NCBI RefSeq assembly: GCF_001668615.1
Contig: NZ_LZMC01000062.1
Span: 124,001 to 188,000 of the forward strand
Length of the DNA: 64,000 nt
Source of the DNA: Mycobacterium sp. 1274761.0
GTDB lineage: Bacteria; Actinomycetota; Actinomycetes; Mycobacteriales; Mycobacteriaceae
Direction of reading: 5' to 3'
The notes below the pieces were generated by a model that was not told the origin of the DNA, did no database searches, and saw only the letters and a list, made by a program, of their open reading frames with translations. Positions 28,438 to 38,184 of this stretch are shown here, piece after piece; position 1 is the first letter of the stretch, and each line of letters begins with the position of its first letter. The position numbers and the translations under genes are program-made.

Positions 28438-29184
28438 ATGAACACAACACGCACCCCCCTCGACGCCGTGAAGGCCGTCCTCGACAACCCCGTTCTGCCT
28501 GACGGGGACGACGAGCGATTCGCCGGCTTCGGCGTCATGGGGCTTCCCTTTGAAAATGGCCATTATCTGGCCCTGCGCCAATTCCCGACGGCATCGTTCG
28601 CACCGGCGTATCTGTCGGTGTGGCACCGTGATCCGGCGGGCGACTGGACGTTCTACGCCACCACCCCGGCCGAGCAGAGTTGCGCTCGCTACTTCAGTTC
28701 GGCCACCGGCAACGACGCCGTCCAGTGCGATATCGACGTCACGTGGGTGACGCCATGGTGGTTCCGGGTGACGATCCCGGGCCTGCTCGAATGGTCGGTG
28801 CACCTGCAATCAACGTTCGTGAGCCGGATGCTGACCAAGGTCGCCGGCCTGCTTCCGGAGTCCGCGTGGACTAACCGCAGCATGCTCGACATCCTCGGCC
28901 GCGTTGCGGGAATGACGTTGGGGGCTGGCGATCTTCGGCTCGCCGGCGCGGCGCCCAACGGCCAGCATTTCATGGTCGCGCCGCGGAAAGTGTGGACGGT
29001 ATGCGCGTCGCGGGCAGTGCTGTGCGGTGAAGACCTCGGCCCGATCGGGCGACTGAAGGAACAGGCGCGGTTGGCCGATTTCCGCCCGCCGCAGACCGGC
29101 ATCTGCGTGATCGGCACAGGCCATTTCGAGACTTTCGACGAGACCGTCCACATCGCCGCCGGCGAGACCGCGCTGATCGGCTGA
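28438..29184 (+). CDS. Conserved hypothetical protein, possibly lipocalin-like
   Basis: A 248-residue protein without signal peptide or membrane helix. It is rich in beta-strand-like segments with many aromatics (FENGHYLALRQF, YLSVWHRDPAGDWTFYATT, VTWVTPWWFRVTIP). This pattern suggests a beta-barrel such as a lipocalin or AttH-like fold, but no catalytic motif is recognisable. It lies between a TetR regulator and an HD-GYP gene that begins 4 nt after its stop, so the latter pair are likely one transcript. I cannot assign a function. Confidence 0.7.
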   Translation: MNTTRTPLDAVKAVLDNPVLPDGDDERFAGFGVMGLPFENGHYLALRQFPTASFAPAYLSVWHRDPAGDWTFYATTPAEQSCARYFSSATGNDAVQCDIDVTWVTPWWFRVTIPGLLEWSVHLQSTFVSRMLTKVAGLLPESAWTNRSMLDILGRVAGMTLGAGDLRLAGAAPNGQHFMVAPRKVWTVCASRAVLCGEDLGPIGRLKEQARLADFRPPQTGICVIGTGHFETFDETVHIAAGETALIG

Positions 29185-29188
29185 CGCA

Positions 29189-30790
29189 GTGGAATCCGAC
29201 CGGCACAATTCGCAGATGGATTCACGATTGGCCGATCCGACACCTCGGCCCGCTCCCAGCCGGGCCGAGGTGTTGGCGGCACTGTCGGTGGCCATCGATC
29301 TCGGACTTGGCCAGCCCGCCGAGCACATGCTGCGTTCAGCGCTGATTGCGACACGCATCGCCGACCGCTTCGGGCTCAGCCGCGAACAAAGGGACTGCAC
29401 TTACTACGCGACGTTGATCATGTGGATCGGTTGTCACGCCGACTCCCACGAATACGCGCAGTGGTTCGGCGACGACATCGCGGTGCGTCACGACTCCTAC
29501 CTGATCGACTGGTCGGGGTTGCCCTACCAACGCTTCCTGCTTACCAACATTGCGCGCGGTCAGTCACTGATCCGCAGGCTCAGCGTGACGGCGTCGCTGT
29601 TGGCCAACGCCCGCGGCCAGATCAGCCGATTGATCCACTCGCACTGCACATCTGCCGGTCTGCTGGCCGACCGCATCGGGCTCAGCGGCGATGTGCAGAA
29701 GGTATTGGCGTTCACGTTCGAGCGATTCGACGGTGGCGGATTACCAACTGGCGCAAGTGGAGACGCGATCCCCATCGAGATGCGGGTGGCCCAACTCGCC
29801 GAGATGCTGGAGGTGCATCAGCGGGCCTACGGCATCGACGGCGCGATCGCCATGGCCCGCGGTCGCCGCGGCGGCCAGTTCGACCCGCAGCTGGTCGATC
29901 TCGTCACCGCCGATGCGGAACAAATCCTCACCGGTCCGCCCGCAGGCGATGTGTGGGCGGCAGCACTGCGGGAGGCCCCCGACCGCGGCACGCGGCTCGA
30001 CGAAGAGGGGCTCGACGCGCTGCTGGTCGCGCTCGGCGACTTCGTCGACCTGAAATGCCCCTTTACGCTTGGGCATTCCCGCGCCGTGGCCGCCCTGGCC
30101 GCCGATGCCGGCACGGCAGCGGGGCTGGAGGCCGACACCGTAGCGTCGCTCCGGCGTGCCGGACACGTCCACGACCTTGGCCGCATCGGCGTGTCCAACC
30201 AGATCTGGTCCAAGCCGGGCCCGTTGAGCGCCGCCGAGTTCGAGCGCATGCGGCTGCATCCCTACATGACCGTGCGGATCCTCAGCCACGTCTCGGGGCT
30301 CGAGCTGATCGCTCAGCTCGCCGGCAACCACCACGAATGCCTGGACGGCACCGGCTACCCACGCGGCCTGACCGATGCCGGGCTGCCGATGGCCGACCGG
30401 GTGCTCGCCGCGGCCGTCAGCTACCAGTCCGCGCTGGAGCCGAGGCCCTACCGCGAGCCGCAGTCACCCGAGTCGGCGGCCAGGCGGCTGCGAGGCCGGG
30501 TCAAGGACGGCGAGCTGGACCCCGCGGCCGTCGAAGCCGTGCTGCGCGCGGCGGGCCATAGGCCCGAACGGCCGAACGTTCGGCCCGGCGGCCTGACGCC
30601 TCGCGAAATCGAGGTGCTGTGCCTCGTGGCGCGCGGCGCCTCGAACAAGGAGATCGCCAAGACGCTGGTCATCAGCGAGAAAACCGCCCGAAACCACGTC
30701 GAACGCACCTACGCCAAGATCGGCGCCTCCAACCGCATCGGCGCCAGCATGTACGCGCTCAAGCACGGGTTGGTCAACCCCGTCGCATGA
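29189..30790 (+). CDS. HD-GYP domain protein with C-terminal LuxR HTH
   Basis: A 533-residue protein with two HD-type regions and a DNA-binding tail. The second is HD-GYP-like: HD at 328-329 in HVHDLGRIGV, HHE (381-383) and DGTGYPRG (386-393). The first half has a degenerate counterpart (FERFDGGGLPTG, 178-188) lacking the histidines. The last 65 residues are a LuxR HTH (LTPREIEVLCLVARGASNKEIA). HD-GYP proteins hydrolyse cyclic dinucleotides or similar; fused here, it may be a nucleotide-responsive transcription factor. Start is GTG 29189 or ATG 29216. Confidence 0.9.
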   Translation: MESDRHNSQMDSRLADPTPRPAPSRAEVLAALSVAIDLGLGQPAEHMLRSALIATRIADRFGLSREQRDCTYYATLIMWIGCHADSHEYAQWFGDDIAVRHDSYLIDWSGLPYQRFLLTNIARGQSLIRRLSVTASLLANARGQISRLIHSHCTSAGLLADRIGLSGDVQKVLAFTFERFDGGGLPTGASGDAIPIEMRVAQLAEMLEVHQRAYGIDGAIAMARGRRGGQFDPQLVDLVTADAEQILTGPPAGDVWAAALREAPDRGTRLDEEGLDALLVALGDFVDLKCPFTLGHSRAVAALAADAGTAAGLEADTVASLRRAGHVHDLGRIGVSNQIWSKPGPLSAAEFERMRLHPYMTVRILSHVSGLELIAQLAGNHHECLDGTGYPRGLTDAGLPMADRVLAAAVSYQSALEPRPYREPQSPESAARRLRGRVKDGELDPAAVEAVLRAAGHRPERPNVRPGGLTPREIEVLCLVARGASNKEIAKTLVISEKTARNHVERTYAKIGASNRIGASMYALKHGLVNPVA

Positions 30791-30872
30791 CTCGAAATAC
30801 CCGGTACCGTCGTTCCCAGATAGTCGCAACCGGCGGTAGGGTGGGGCCACACTGAAAAGTAGGGGAAAGTTC

Positions 30873-32405
30873 ATGACCGTTGCCGAGCAATCGCCCGCTG
30901 GCGCGACACAGAAGGCGGTCCACACCCGCGCGCTCATCATCGGGACCGGCTTCTCCGGAATAGGGATGGCCATCGCGCTGGCAAAGCAGGGGGTGGACTT
31001 CCTGCTGCTGGAGAAGGCCGACGACGTCGGCGGCACGTGGCGAGACAATTCGTACCCGGGCTGCGCGTGTGACGTCCCGTCCCACCTGTACTCGTTCTCG
31101 TTCGAGCCGAAGGCGACGTGGAGCAAGCTGTTCTCGCCGCAGCCCGAGATCTGGGATTACCTCAAGGGGGTCACCGAGAAGTACGGGTTACGCCGCTACA
31201 TCACGTTCGGCGCACATGTCGACCGCGCGCACTGGGACGACTCCGAATACCGATGGCACGTATTCACCACCGACGGGCAGGAATACGTCGCGCAGTTCCT
31301 GATTTCGGGGGCGGGAGCACTGCACATCCCGCTGATCCCCGATATCGAGGGCAAGGACGAATTTCGCGGCGCCGCTTTTCATTCCGCCGAATGGGACCAC
31401 AGCGTCGACCTCACCGGCAAACGCGTCGCGGTCATCGGGACCGGCGCCAGCGCCATCCAGATCGTGCCCGAAATCGTCAAGCAAGTCGGCGAACTGCAGC
31501 TCTACCAACGCACCCCGCCATGGGTCGTTCCGCGGCCCAACAAGCCGTTCCCCGAGGCGCTCAAGCGAGCGTTCGCGAATGTGCCGGGCCTGAGACTGGC
31601 CGTGCGCGGCGGAATCTACTGGTGGCTGGAGGGTTTGGGCTTCGCGATGACGCGACAGCCCGCGCTGCTGCGGGCGGTCGAACTGGTCGGCAAGTGGAAC
31701 ATCCGGCATCACGTCAAGGACAAGGAGCTGCGCCGCAGGTTGACGCCGACGTACCGGGCGGGCTGCAAGCGAATCCTCTACTCGCCCAACTACTATCAGG
31801 GCGTCGCGAACCCGAAGTGCCGCCTGATCACCGATCGGATCAGCCGGATCACACCTGACGGGATCGTCACGGCCGACGGCGCCGAGCACAAGGCCGACAT
31901 CATCGTCTACGCCACCGGATTCCATGTCACCGACTCCTACACGTACGTCGACGTCAAGGGCGCCGGTGGCGAGGATCTGGTGGATCGCTGGAACCGCGAG
32001 GGCGTGGTGGCCCACCGCGGGGTCGCAGTGGCCGACGTGCCCAACTTGTTCTTCCTCCTGGGACCCAACACCGGGCTAGGGCACACCTCGGTGGTTTTCA
32101 TGATCGAGCAGCAGGTCCGTTATGTGGCCCAGGCCATCGCGACGGTCGACCGCCACGACGCGCAGGCGCTGGCGCCCACGCGCAGCGCGCAGGACCGCGA
32201 CAACGCCGAACTGCAGCAGGAACTCAGCCGCACCGTGTGGAACACCGGCGGGTGCCGTAGCTGGTACCTCGACGAGCACGGCGTCAACCGCGCCCTGTGG
32301 AGCGGGATGACCTGGGAGTACTGGCGTGATATGCGCAAGCTCAAGCCGTCGGAGTACACGTTTTTGGGCGTCGGGCAGCGTGCGGAGGTAGCCGCTAAGC
32401 GCTAA
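30873..32405 (+). CDS. Baeyer-Villiger type flavin monooxygenase (Rv3049c-like)
   Basis: A 510-residue class B flavoprotein monooxygenase. Two Rossmann motifs bind FAD (GTGFSGIG, 24-31) and NADPH (GTGASA, 189-194). The BVMO fingerprint FxGxxxHxxxWD is present at 164-175. It would convert ketones to esters or oxygenate soft nucleophiles. The closest known M. tuberculosis neighbour is Rv3049c, also directly upstream of nrdF2. The ATG follows an AGGGGAAAG ribosome site. The substrate is unknown; mycobacterial BVMOs have been linked to drug activation and lipid oxidation. Confidence 0.94.
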   Translation: MTVAEQSPAGATQKAVHTRALIIGTGFSGIGMAIALAKQGVDFLLLEKADDVGGTWRDNSYPGCACDVPSHLYSFSFEPKATWSKLFSPQPEIWDYLKGVTEKYGLRRYITFGAHVDRAHWDDSEYRWHVFTTDGQEYVAQFLISGAGALHIPLIPDIEGKDEFRGAAFHSAEWDHSVDLTGKRVAVIGTGASAIQIVPEIVKQVGELQLYQRTPPWVVPRPNKPFPEALKRAFANVPGLRLAVRGGIYWWLEGLGFAMTRQPALLRAVELVGKWNIRHHVKDKELRRRLTPTYRAGCKRILYSPNYYQGVANPKCRLITDRISRITPDGIVTADGAEHKADIIVYATGFHVTDSYTYVDVKGAGGEDLVDRWNREGVVAHRGVAVADVPNLFFLLGPNTGLGHTSVVFMIEQQVRYVAQAIATVDRHDAQALAPTRSAQDRDNAELQQELSRTVWNTGGCRSWYLDEHGVNRALWSGMTWEYWRDMRKLKPSEYTFLGVGQRAEVAAKR

Positions 32406-32415
32406 ATCTGGCACG

Positions 32416-33517
<1,102 letters not shown>

Positions 33518-33933
33518 AGCCAAACTCAGATGAGCAGACACCTTTCGACCGGTATAAGTCGGCAAGCGCTACGGCTCTGACAAGGTAGCGACCGAGGCGT
33601 TGTGCCCACATTTTGCCCACTCGTGGCGCCGTACGAACCAAGCAGGGCAACCGGCAGACCGATCGGCGCGGATTCACAACCAAGCGTGACGCGCAGCGGT
33701 TCGCCAACACCGTCGAAGCTCAGGGTGCTGCGTTGCTCGTGAGCGGTTACCGGATCGCCGCCCACCCGACAGGTTTGACCGGTCTGCACTTGGACGGCTT
33801 GCCCTTTCCCACGAAAGCGCTGGCACATCCGGTTCACCCATTTTGCCGGAAGCGAAGGCGATCTTGAGCGGTACCTGCAATATTGCTGGAAGCCGCCTGT
33901 GCGGGGCGAGGGTTGGGGACTAGGAAATTGATC
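33518..33933. other. Intergenic region with integrase remnant
   Basis: This 416-nt region after nrdF has no intact gene. It contains a short stretch of tyrosine-integrase coding sequence (33589-33735). The remainder shows no recognisable gene, tRNA or clear att repeat. The minus-strand open frame across it has no recognisable protein features. Confidence 0.6.
33589..33735 (+). pseudogene. Tyrosine integrase N-terminal fragment
   Basis: The plus-strand frame after the stop at 33586 encodes RTKQGNRQTDRRGFTTKRDA followed by QRFANTVEAQG. This is the typical Arm-type DNA-binding N-terminus of actinobacterial phage and genomic-island integrases. The similarity stops after about 40 residues; no core-binding or catalytic (R-H-R-Y) part follows, and no plausible start precedes it. 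It is read as a decayed scar of an integrative element beside nrdF. Confidence 0.65.
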
Positions 33934-34365
33934 ATGATGACAATCATTCGGGGGTTCGTTGCCGGCGGGGTGCTTGCTTCCGCTGCACTCGGGTTGGCGG
34001 GACCTGCAACAGCCGAAGAAATGACCGGGACGTACGTCTACACAACCCCGAGCGGGGGACACGCTGGACACTGGGATTTCACGCCGTGCGGACCTGACTG
34101 CGCCACTGTGCACATGCAGGAGGGTTCGCAGTGGACAGCCAACGCGAACTTCTCCGGGGGGCGCTGGCATCTGATCGTCGACGACCCCCAGGGGATGAAT
34201 TGCGGCACCCCAATGAATCCCAGGGAGTGGGTCCCTATGAGACGCGAATATTACTGGGACCCCGCCACGCTTCAGGGCACGGACACCATAACCAATCCAA
34301 CAGGTGGATGCGGCAAGCCAGTCGGAGAGACGAACACCTATCCGTTCTCTCTGGTAAGGGCTTAG
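33934..34365 (+). CDS. Secreted hypothetical protein
   Basis: A 143-residue protein with a Sec signal peptide (MMTIIRGFVAGG, Leu/Ala core, cleavage near ATAEE). The mature domain has four cysteines (CGPDC, NCGTP, GGCGKP) and beta-rich sequence (GTYVYTTPSGGHAGHWDFTPCG), resembling small exported proteins that are numerous in mycobacteria. ATGs at 33934 and 33937 are both possible after the CTAGGAA site. No function is known to me. It stands between the integrase scar and a cyclase gene. Confidence 0.75.
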   Translation: MMTIIRGFVAGGVLASAALGLAGPATAEEMTGTYVYTTPSGGHAGHWDFTPCGPDCATVHMQEGSQWTANANFSGGRWHLIVDDPQGMNCGTPMNPREWVPMRREYYWDPATLQGTDTITNPTGGCGKPVGETNTYPFSLVRA

Positions 34366-34506
34366 AACCTACATCGGGCTGCCGCCGTGCGGTTGGGTGA
34401 CGTCTAACCGCGTGAGCCAGCCACGGCTCGCAACGTGGCGGCGGCGCGCGGTAGCTGCTCTGGTCGAATTGCTGCGGCGTCGAGCGCGAGAACGTCTAAT
34501 CCCGGC

Positions 34507-36033
34507 ATGGATCGCATCTGGCAGTGGGCTTGGGATCGATACGGGGCGAGGTATTCGTGGGTGATCTACGCGGTCACCGTTCCCGTGATGCTGTCGATTT
34601 ACCTTGTTTACTCGTTCGTCGTCGTCGCCTATGAAGAGGCCGATGATTATGGCTACGCAGCCGTTGTCACGTTGGCTGCCGTGCCGCTGCTGGTGTACGC
34701 GATGGTTCTTCCTGGCATGGGACGGATTCGTGTAGCTGAGCAGTGGTCAGCTGGCGACGTTGTCGATCCGGCTCGGGCACTCGAAGCCACCTACACGTAT
34801 GCCCGAACGACGGTACCCCGCGTCGTGGTGAGCGGAACAGTATGGGCTGCCTTATTGACCGTGATCATCGCCGCACTGGCCGGGGCGTCCTGGGCGCGGT
34901 TAGTTCAATACGCAATCGTGGGCGCTGCGTTCGGAATGGCCGTTCAGCTGATTGCCGTGCACAGTTTCTTGGAAGGAGCGTTGCGTCCAGCGCGGCTGGC
35001 GATGGCCGGTGGCACCGAAGTCGGTGACACCTTGCCTCGATCCCTCCCTACGTTCGCGGCCTGGTCGAAAATCTCGGTACTCGCCGCCGCATTTGGATTT
35101 GCGCAATCCGGTGCGTTTCTGGCTGGGGCATTCAGTTGGGCCAGTTCGGCCCCAATAGTCTGCAGCGCTATCGCTTTCACGTTGACGCTGTTCTGGGCGG
35201 TGCCGATCACCATCGGCTTCGCGTTCTCGCCGTCCCTGCGCCCCATCCGCGACCTCGCGGCGGGAACTGAACGTGTGGCCGCTGGCGACTACACCCAACG
35301 TCTGCCGGTGGTTCAAGACGATGACCTTGGCGCATTGGCGGCATCGTTCAACCGGATGCAGGCGGGTTTGGCTGAGCGCCAACGACTTCAAGCAGCATTC
35401 GGCACCTACGTCGACCCCATGCTCGCGACCAAGCTCCTCGAACAAGGCGATGACGTATTCACCGGTGAACGTCGCGAGGTGACGGTGATGTTCGTGGATA
35501 TCCGCGACTTCACTCCCTTCGCCGAGTCGAACCCTGCCGAGGATGTCGTCGCCCGCCTCAACGCTTTATTCGAGATCGTCGTGCCCGCCGTTGTCGATGC
35601 CGGTGGGCACGTGAACAAGTTTCTGGGTGACGGTGCGCTGGCGGTCTTCGGTGCTCCGAACGATCTTGCAATCCATGCTGATGCCGCTCTCGATGCTGCC
35701 CTCCTTATCCAGCGCCTCGTCGAAAAGCGCTTCGACGGCGAGCTGCGCGTCGGCATCGGCATCAACACTGGCACAGTGATCGCAGGAACCATCGGAGGTG
35801 GCAGCAAGCTGGAGTTCACGTTGATCGGCGACGCCGTCAATGTGGCCGCCCGTGTAGAGCAGCTCACCAAAACCACCGGTGACACGGTTCTTGTCACCGA
35901 GCAGACCGCCGATGCGCTGGCGTCGCGTCCAACTGATCTCGTGGATCGCGGATCGCATGCGCTGAAAGGGAAGTCGGCTCCGGTGCAGATCTTCGGCCTT
36001 GAGATCGAGGATTCCCGTCGGCTTAATGCATGA
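34507..36033 (+). CDS. Membrane adenylate cyclase with HAMP and class III domain
   Basis: A 508-residue protein: about six transmembrane helices (20-240), a HAMP linker (about 245-290, LRPIRDLAAGTERVAAGDYT) and a class III cyclase domain (about 320-505). All catalytic residues are present: metal-binding D331 and D375, substrate Lys371 and Asp442, and transition-state Asn445 and Arg449 (GDAVNVAAR). This is the arrangement of the M. tuberculosis Rv1318c/Rv1319c/Rv1320c and Rv3645 group, which make cAMP and sense membrane or fatty-acid signals. The start at 34507 (MDRIWQWAWD) gives the expected N-terminus. Confidence 0.94.
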   Translation: MDRIWQWAWDRYGARYSWVIYAVTVPVMLSIYLVYSFVVVAYEEADDYGYAAVVTLAAVPLLVYAMVLPGMGRIRVAEQWSAGDVVDPARALEATYTYARTTVPRVVVSGTVWAALLTVIIAALAGASWARLVQYAIVGAAFGMAVQLIAVHSFLEGALRPARLAMAGGTEVGDTLPRSLPTFAAWSKISVLAAAFGFAQSGAFLAGAFSWASSAPIVCSAIAFTLTLFWAVPITIGFAFSPSLRPIRDLAAGTERVAAGDYTQRLPVVQDDDLGALAASFNRMQAGLAERQRLQAAFGTYVDPMLATKLLEQGDDVFTGERREVTVMFVDIRDFTPFAESNPAEDVVARLNALFEIVVPAVVDAGGHVNKFLGDGALAVFGAPNDLAIHADAALDAALLIQRLVEKRFDGELRVGIGINTGTVIAGTIGGGSKLEFTLIGDAVNVAARVEQLTKTTGDTVLVTEQTADALASRPTDLVDRGSHALKGKSAPVQIFGLEIEDSRRLNA

Positions 36034-36227
36034 TCCAACCCGCCGAGACATTGATAGCTTGCCGGTGAACTGTGCGCCAGATGTAAATATTTGCCGCGAC
36101 AATTAATTTCGCCCGATAGCGCAGGTAAAATAAGATACAAGAAATTGTGCGAAGTTGCCATAAGGCTGCAGCCATGAGCCTACAGTCGGTCCGTCCTAGC
36201 CGAACACACAGCAGGAAGGCGGCCATC

Positions 36228-36536
36228 ATGACCATCGTCTCGGCAATAACGATTCACCCAAATCCGGGCAAATGGGACGACCTTCAGAAGCAACTGAAGG
36301 AGGGCTGCGACCTATCCCGCAAGCACGGAGCCGAAAACGTCACCGTGCTGGCGACCATGATTGGCGGGGCAGCGACCAATACGATCGTCATCCTCTCCAC
36401 CGCCTCCGATTGGTCGCGGTACGGCCAGATCCAGCAGGCGATGATGGACGATCTTAAGATGCAGGAGATCATGCTTGAGGCTGGCAAGATCGCCACGTGG
36501 GAAACATACGTCAGCCAGACGATCCCCGACATGTAA
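36228..36536 (+). CDS. Small hypothetical protein, possible dimeric alpha/beta-barrel
   Basis: A 102-residue cytosolic protein starting MTIVSAITIHPNPGKWDDL, with a length and strand-helix pattern suggesting the ferredoxin-like dimeric alpha/beta-barrel fold of NIPSNAP and antibiotic-monooxygenase proteins. No catalytic residues can be named. A GCAGGAAGG ribosome site supports the ATG at 36228. The upstream 190 nt are unusually AT-rich for this genome and probably hold the promoter. It is a single-gene unit. Confidence 0.75.
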   Translation: MTIVSAITIHPNPGKWDDLQKQLKEGCDLSRKHGAENVTVLATMIGGAATNTIVILSTASDWSRYGQIQQAMMDDLKMQEIMLEAGKIATWETYVSQTIPDM

Positions 36537-36572
36537 CGAGAACTCTGGCAGCGCGATATGTGACGCCCTGCC

Positions 36573-36618
36573 GGGTGGCATGCTCCCACCCTGAAGCTGC
36601 GACCGTCTTTGGGGTGGG
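36573..36618 (+). terminator. Alternating inverted repeats, terminator or attenuator-like
   Basis: GGGTGG (36573-36578), CCCACCC (36585-36591) and GGGTGGG (36612-36618) allow two exclusive stems: the first with the second (loop of 7) or the second with the third (7 bp, loop of 20). It starts 37 nt after the preceding stop. It may simply be a terminator for that gene. Confidence 0.4.
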
Positions 36619-36915
36619 CGTAAGCCTGCTCAGCGCAACGTCCCTGCTTATGACTTTCATTTGTGGGCCCAGGTTCTCTGGGCAATAAATCACCCCGCCC
36701 GCAGATACGATTCTGCTCGCGACGTCGAACCAGTATGCGCCTTCGCGCATCAGGTTGATTACGACTCGTGCCCCTCGCATGCCGTCGCGGCTGCGTTGGC
36801 ATCCGTGCAGCGCCTGCGTCCGCACGAGAGTGCGATCCGTCACGGCGATACCCGTGAGTTCTCGAAAGCGGTTGGGGGCCTGCTGCCGGCGGCACTACCG
36901 ACCGGTTCGGCGAAG

Positions 36916-36925
36916 TTATCGATAA
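36916..36925. promoter_or_regulatory. Palindrome just upstream of the double-TetR gene
   Basis: TTATCGATAA is a perfect 10-bp palindrome ending 9 nt before the ATG at 36935. It could be an autoregulatory site or part of the promoter. It is short, so chance cannot be excluded. Confidence 0.35.
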
Positions 36926-36934
36926 GGTACTTCT

Positions 36935-38146
36935 ATGTCGACATCGCCGGGCTTGCGCCCGGAGCGACGGCGTCGTCCGAAAGACCGAAAAGAGCAGATC
37001 GCGCGGGTGTCAGCCGATGCGTTCAGCGAGCTCGGCTACCACGGCGTCAGCATGGAGGGGATCGCCGGCCGCGTTGGCGTGACCGCGGCGTCGTTGTACC
37101 GCCACTACGCGGGCAAGTACGAATTATTCCAGGCGGCCGTCTTAGCCCTGGGCAGCCAGCTGGTCGGCTGCACGGCTTTTGTCGATGAAGACGACGACAC
37201 CGACCCTGCGCTTACGTGGGATCGTGCCGTCAGTCAGTTGATCGACACAGCGCTGAAGAACCGAACGAGCGGTGGGCTGTATCGATGGGAGGGTCGTTAT
37301 CTGCAGCCCGACGACCAGGCAATCCTCAACGGACAAATCAAACTGGTGAACCGGCGGCTGCAGCGCCCGCTGATGCTGCTGCGACCCCAACTCAAGTCGC
37401 GCCAACGGTGGACGCTGTCGTCGTCGGTGCTGAGCGTGATCGGCAGCATCACCGACCACCGGGCACACCTGCCGGAGGCACAGATTCACGCCGCGCTCGC
37501 GCGCATCACCTCCGACATTCGTGATACCGACTTGCCTGCCGAGGGCTCGACGGGCGACGTGGTCGCCACATTCGAGGTGGGTGCGGCAGCAGGGGAGTAC
37601 GAGCAGATTCTGCACGAAGCACTGCTGCTGTTCTATGAACGCGGCTACCGTGACACCGGCATGGAGGACATCGCCGCCGAGGTCAACATGCCCACATCGA
37701 GCCTCTACAAGTACTTCAGCGGAAAAGGCGCCATTCTGGCCGCGATCTATCGCCGCGCCGCCGACCGCGTCTCCGGCGACGTATCCGCCACGCTTGCTGC
37801 AACCACCAATCCCGTTGAGGCGGTTGAAGAATTAGTGGAAACTTTCGTTCGTCGCTCCTTCGCCAATCCCCAGCTTGCCTACGTCTACTACGTCGAGCGC
37901 GGCAACGTACCGGAGCAGGATCGCATCGCGATTCACAATATTCAGCGGGCGACCATCGAAGCGTGGGTGCGACAGGTAGTGGCGGCGCGGCCGGACATGA
38001 GCGCCGGTGCTGCGCGGTTCGCGGTGCACGCCGCCTTCGCCCTGGTGGTCGACCTCAGTCGTCTCATGCAGTTTGAACGCCAGGAAGGCTCCCGCGCTGT
38101 CGTAAGCCATCTGCTGCGCACCACGCTGCTCGGCAACGGCAGTTAG
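36935..38146 (+). CDS. Tandem TetR protein with two HTH domains
   Basis: A 403-residue protein made of two full TetR units. The first HTH is at about 17-68 (EQIARVSADAFSELGYHG, VGVTAASLYRHYAGK) and the second at about 223-270 (EQILHEALLLFYERGYRD, VNMPTSSLYKYFSGK). Each is followed by a helical domain of about 130-150 residues. The two halves differ clearly, so this is an old fusion or duplication, not a recent repeat. A single chain could mimic a dimer with asymmetric operator preference. It precedes a two-component system by 63 nt and may be co-transcribed with it. Confidence 0.9.
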   Translation: MSTSPGLRPERRRRPKDRKEQIARVSADAFSELGYHGVSMEGIAGRVGVTAASLYRHYAGKYELFQAAVLALGSQLVGCTAFVDEDDDTDPALTWDRAVSQLIDTALKNRTSGGLYRWEGRYLQPDDQAILNGQIKLVNRRLQRPLMLLRPQLKSRQRWTLSSSVLSVIGSITDHRAHLPEAQIHAALARITSDIRDTDLPAEGSTGDVVATFEVGAAAGEYEQILHEALLLFYERGYRDTGMEDIAAEVNMPTSSLYKYFSGKGAILAAIYRRAADRVSGDVSATLAATTNPVEAVEELVETFVRRSFANPQLAYVYYVERGNVPEQDRIAIHNIQRATIEAWVRQVVAARPDMSAGAARFAVHAAFALVVDLSRLMQFERQEGSRAVVSHLLRTTLLGNGS

Positions 38147-38184
38147 TGGCGACCTCTGCGCGGCACGCGCCGAACGAGGCGCCT

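Larger units (their letters stand above)
36537..36934. other. Intergenic region without clear gene
   Basis: This stretch of about 400 nt contains alternating inverted repeats near 36573-36618 and a short palindrome near its end. A minus-strand open frame (36511-36843) has coding-like fragments but no ribosome site or recognisable domain. I see no supportable gene. Confidence 0.5.

Noticed and set aside
33526-34170. Minus-strand 214-codon frame after nrdF
   Set aside because: It crosses the integrase remnant and the start of a signal-peptide gene on the other strand; no domain seen.
36511-36843. Minus-strand 110-codon frame
   Set aside because: Some stretches look protein-like, but there is no ribosome site or domain, and it overlaps the end of a supported plus-strand gene.
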